Assembly (NCBI GenBank): GCA_947575425.1 | Contig: CANPNQ010000056.1 | Span: 1-6,728, forward strand | From: an uncultured Erysipelotrichaceae bacterium | GTDB taxonomy: Bacteria; Bacillota_I; Bacilli_A; Erysipelotrichales; Erysipelotrichaceae | Direction of reading: 5' to 3' | Length of the DNA: 6,728 nucleotides | Shown: positions 4,616 through 6,728 of the stretch, one piece after another | Layout: each line of letters starts with the position of its first letter | Position numbering within the stretch: position 1 is the first letter of the stretch | Program-made: the position numbers and the translations under genes | The notes under the pieces: generated by a model | What the model was told of the DNA's origin: nothing | Seen by the model: only the letters and a program-made list of their open reading frames with translations | Database searches by the model: none

Positions 4616-5630
4616 ATGGACTTATACGCAAAGCCGATCCATGTCGGTCATTTAGAAATAGGCAATCGATTGGTAATGCCTCCTATGGCAACTGCCAAGG
4701 CAGCGGAGGATGGAACGGTAACGGAGGCGCTGTGTCAGTATTATGCCGAAAGAGCAAGGGGGAAGGGCATCGGATTGATCATTACCGAGCACTGTTATGT
4801 CGATGTGCGGGGGAGAGCAGCCAAAGGTCAATTATCGATCGCACAAGATGAAATGATAGAGGGATTGGCAAAACTCGTTCATACGATTCATGAAAACGGG
4901 GTAAAAGTGTTTGCGCAGATCAGTCATGCCGGTGGTGCCGCAAAGGGCGATTCCTGCGGCCTTCCGCCATTGGGGGCTAGTTCCATCCCTTTGCCTAAGC
5001 CAAGAGCAGGGCAAAGTATTCCCAAAGAAATGACGCAGACAGATATCGATAAGGTCATCCGTGATTTTACTGCGGCCGCAATTCCGAGCGAAAAAAGCGG
5101 GCTTTGATGGCATTGAGCTTCATTCAGCGCATGGATATTTATTGAATCAATTTTTTTCTCCCTTGTCAAATAAACGTAAGGATTGCTATAATGGGATCAC
5201 AATAGAGGGAAGAATACGCCTTCATTTAGAGATAATTGCATCCTTGCGAGATGCATTGGGGAGCAATTATCCGTTGGCCATCAGATTGGGGGCTTGTGAC
5301 TACATGGAAGGAGGCACGCTTATTTCCGACAGCGTTGCTGCGGCAATTGAATTTGAAAAAGCAGGAATTGATCTTTTGGATATTTCAGGGGGATTCTGCT
5401 CTTATCAAAACCCTGATTCTCAAGAGCCGGGATATTTCAGCGAATGTTCAAAGGCCATCAAAAATGCAGTTTCTATTCCTGTGATGCTAACGGGAGGGAT
5501 CAAGGATATTCAAAGTGCAGAAGCCTTGCTGAAGCAGCAAAAAGCAGATATGATCGGAGTAGGAAGACCTATGTTAAAGGATGCACAATGGGCATTGACA
5601 GCAATATCGAATTACCATAAAACTAGATAA
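4616..5630 (+). pseudogene. Old Yellow Enzyme-family FMN oxidoreductase, frameshifted
   Basis: OYE-family enzymes use FMN and NAD(P)H to reduce activated C=C bonds, often in enones, quinones or other electrophiles. AGAAGG at 4603-4608 selects ATG 4616 over TTG 4610. The first frame ends at TGA 5105-5107, but the family sequence continues one base shifted: up to Ile (5081-5083), then RAKKAGFDGIELHSAHGYL from 5085. One extra T or C in ATTCC (5081-5085) restores a 337-residue protein, close to YqjM length. Marks are NRLVMPPMAT (17-26), with Ala25 where YqjM has the Cys modulating FMN, HAGGA (104-108) for the usual HAGRQ, His169 and His172 of HxxH that bind substrate, NQFFSPLSNKRKDCYNG, and the phosphate-site end GVGRPMLKD. 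There is no C-terminal NAD/FAD domain, so it is the single-domain type, not the dienoyl-CoA reductase type. It shares a divergent promoter region with the HxlR gene. The break may be a real mutation or a sequencing error. Confidence 0.88.
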
Positions 5631-5635
5631 GGAGG
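5631..5635 (+). promoter_or_regulatory. Ribosome binding site deciding the start at 5645
   Basis: GGAGG starts on the base after the OYE stop codon. It is 9 bases from ATG 5645, which opens the long frame, and only 2 bases from ATG 5638, which opens a 36-codon frame with no family match. The tight spacing to the upstream stop indicates one transcript and possibly translational coupling. Confidence 0.75.
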
Positions 5636-5644
5636 CGATGAGCG

Positions 5645-6728
5645 ATGTTGCAGGTTTCACAGTCAAAGGGGAATATAACGCCAAGAGGGAAGTTTTTTCC
5701 GTTTATGATGCCAAATGGACAGTGGGCGGAAGCGATCACAGATGAGCAATATGCCAATGTGATGGTAATAAAAAAAGAAGATACTGTTTTGATTTGGATT
5801 TCACTGGATGCCATCGGAATCAGTGAGGAGTTCTCTGATGAGGTCCGATCTCGTTTAAGTAAGAAATTTTCAGTACCAATACAGAATATCAATTTAGGCT
5901 ACACGCATTCTCATTGTGCTCCCCAGTTAGGCGGAGCGGTAGGGAGGATGAAATCCTACGATGCGCATTATCTTTCTTATGTCGCAGACAGGATTGAGGA
6001 TGTAACAGAGCGCTGTTTTATTCAGGGCTTTTCTGATGTTGAAGTATATGTGAAGAAAGCGGATGGCTCCGACTATTATTCTAATCGAAACGGAATCGAT
6101 AAAACAGGTGATAAGGAAATCGGTATTCTTGAATTCAGAAATCAAAAGGGTGAGGTGAAAGGGTTGATATTGACGATGGCGTGCCATTCCACAGTTGTCA
6201 ATTTTATCCAGTCGCGAGCCATCCATTCCGATCTGGCAGGATATCTGTGCCGAGGATTAGAGCAGCGCTATGGCATTTACCCCCTTTTTATCCTTCAGGC
6301 CGCAGGCGATATGGGAAATCGCTGCTTCCGTAAGGGGAATGACTATCGTGAGTTAATACGTATCGGGGATGGATTGCTCAAGCAAATGGAGCATATAGCG
6401 GTGGAAGAGAAATTGGCAGTAAATCAAATCCAAGTTCAGACTTATCAATATAAAGACACTTATGTAACCACAAAAGCGCAACGGCAAAAGCAGATCACTC
6501 ATATCAAAGAGCAAATAAGCAGAGCAGAGAATGAGGATGTCAAAAGAGTGTTTCAATCCGCTTTGGAATTTGCGGAAAAGCAGCGGGAAGGCGGCACTTT
6601 TGTCATGAATGTAAAGGGGACAATCCTGCGAATGGGGGATATGGAAATTGTAACGATGCCAGCTGAATTGTTTAGCTGCTTTGGATTGGCTATCAAGCAG
6701 GCAATGGATGTGAAATATCCGATGTTCT
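5645..6728 (+). CDS. Neutral ceramidase-like (PF04734-type) hydrolase, 3' end missing
   Basis: The frame is open from ATG 5645 to the window edge (361 codons seen). It resembles the N-terminal catalytic domain of neutral/alkaline ceramidases, zinc amidases that release the fatty acid from ceramide. Marks in family order are ITPRGKFFPF (11-20), matching the ITPP-G start; WISLDAIGIS (51-60); NLGYTHSHCAPQLGG (83-97) like the THTHSGP zinc motif, with His88 and His90; ACHSTVVNF (179-187) like the ASHPT motif, His181; IHSDLAGYL (193-201); and LQAAGDMGNR (216-225) like QSNVGDVSPN, Asp222. No signal peptide is present, whereas characterised neutral ceramidases are secreted or membrane-bound, so the protein should be cytosolic. 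Later Glu and Tyr zinc ligands and the C-terminal domain would lie beyond the window. Many bacterial relatives have unknown substrates, so ceramide should not be assumed; another N-acyl or amide substrate is possible. It follows the OYE gene by 14 bases in one operon. Confidence 0.7.
   Translation, partial: MLQVSQSKGNITPRGKFFPFMMPNGQWAEAITDEQYANVMVIKKEDTVLIWISLDAIGISEEFSDEVRSRLSKKFSVPIQNINLGYTHSHCAPQLGGAVGRMKSYDAHYLSYVADRIEDVTERCFIQGFSDVEVYVKKADGSDYYSNRNGIDKTGDKEIGILEFRNQKGEVKGLILTMACHSTVVNFIQSRAIHSDLAGYLCRGLEQRYGIYPLFILQAAGDMGNRCFRKGNDYRELIRIGDGLLKQMEHIAVEEKLAVNQIQVQTYQYKDTYVTTKAQRQKQITHIKEQISRAENEDVKRVFQSALEFAEKQREGGTFVMNVKGTILRMGDMEIVTMPAELFSCFGLAIKQAMDVKYPMF

Noticed and set aside
5081..5107. 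Programmed frameshifting in the OYE gene
   Set aside because: The site is not a known slippery sequence, there is no internal Shine-Dalgarno or obvious stimulatory structure, and OYE genes are not known to use recoding.
5061..5630. Second half of the OYE region as an independent gene
   Set aside because: Its first residues (MILLRP) do not fit the family, no ribosome site precedes it, and the family sequence is continuous with the upstream frame after a one-base correction.
5638..5748. ATG at 5638 as start of a separate short gene
   Set aside because: It is only 2 bases after GGAGG and its 36-codon frame has no similarity to anything; the frame from 5645 carries the hydrolase motifs.
5623..6556. 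Three minus-strand frames (5623-5892, 5927-6226, 6353-6556)
   Set aside because: They are opposite the hydrolase gene, whose plus-strand frame carries ordered family motifs throughout.
1..6728. tRNA, rRNA, CRISPR repeats, transposase or terminal inverted repeats
   Set aside because: No cloverleaf, rRNA-like stretch, regular direct repeats or transposase motifs were seen on either strand by reading.

Overview
The window reads as the chromosome of an endospore-forming, low-to-moderate GC Firmicute. It carries spoIID and spoIIQ, an mreB-family gene (mbl), and a tagO-type gene for the first step of wall teichoic acid or secondary polymer synthesis, with strong AGGAGG-like ribosome sites and SigA-like promoters. 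A lineage near the Erysipelotrichia or Clostridia is plausible, but this rests on gene order and general look only, not on a database search.

Left part (1-3978), core block. The 3' part of spoIID (cut by the window edge) is followed by spoIIQ with a short gap that holds a forespore-type promoter candidate, then a terminator. A 323-base spacer follows with several inverted repeats, a second copy of the same forespore-like element and a SigA extended -10 promoter. It leads into mbl and, 24 bases on, tagO, which ends in a clear terminator. SpoIID (peptidoglycan lytic transglycosylase of engulfment) and SpoIIQ (forespore half of the SpoIIQ-SpoIIIAH channel) act together in engulfment and mother cell-forespore communication. 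Mbl and TagO link the elongation cytoskeleton to wall polymer synthesis. The spoIID-spoIIQ-(spoIIID)-mbl order is known from Bacillus and Clostridium, but no spoIIID is visible here.

Right part (3979-6728), accessory block. A HxlR-family repressor gene points left and is divergent from a two-gene rightward unit: an Old Yellow Enzyme-type FMN oxidoreductase gene, interrupted by a one-base frameshift, and a gene for a cytosolic protein resembling the neutral ceramidase (PF04734-like) hydrolase fold, which runs off the window. The regulator and the oxidoreductase share a 114-base intergenic region in which the two promoters overlap back to back and two short palindromes lie next to them. The simplest reading is a HxlR-controlled, ligand-inducible catabolic or detoxification operon whose first enzyme is broken in this strain or in this assembly.

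The points most worth a second look are the repeated forespore-like element, the missing spoIIID, the OYE frameshift and the unusual OYE/ceramidase-like pairing. No tRNA, rRNA, CRISPR array or insertion sequence was seen.
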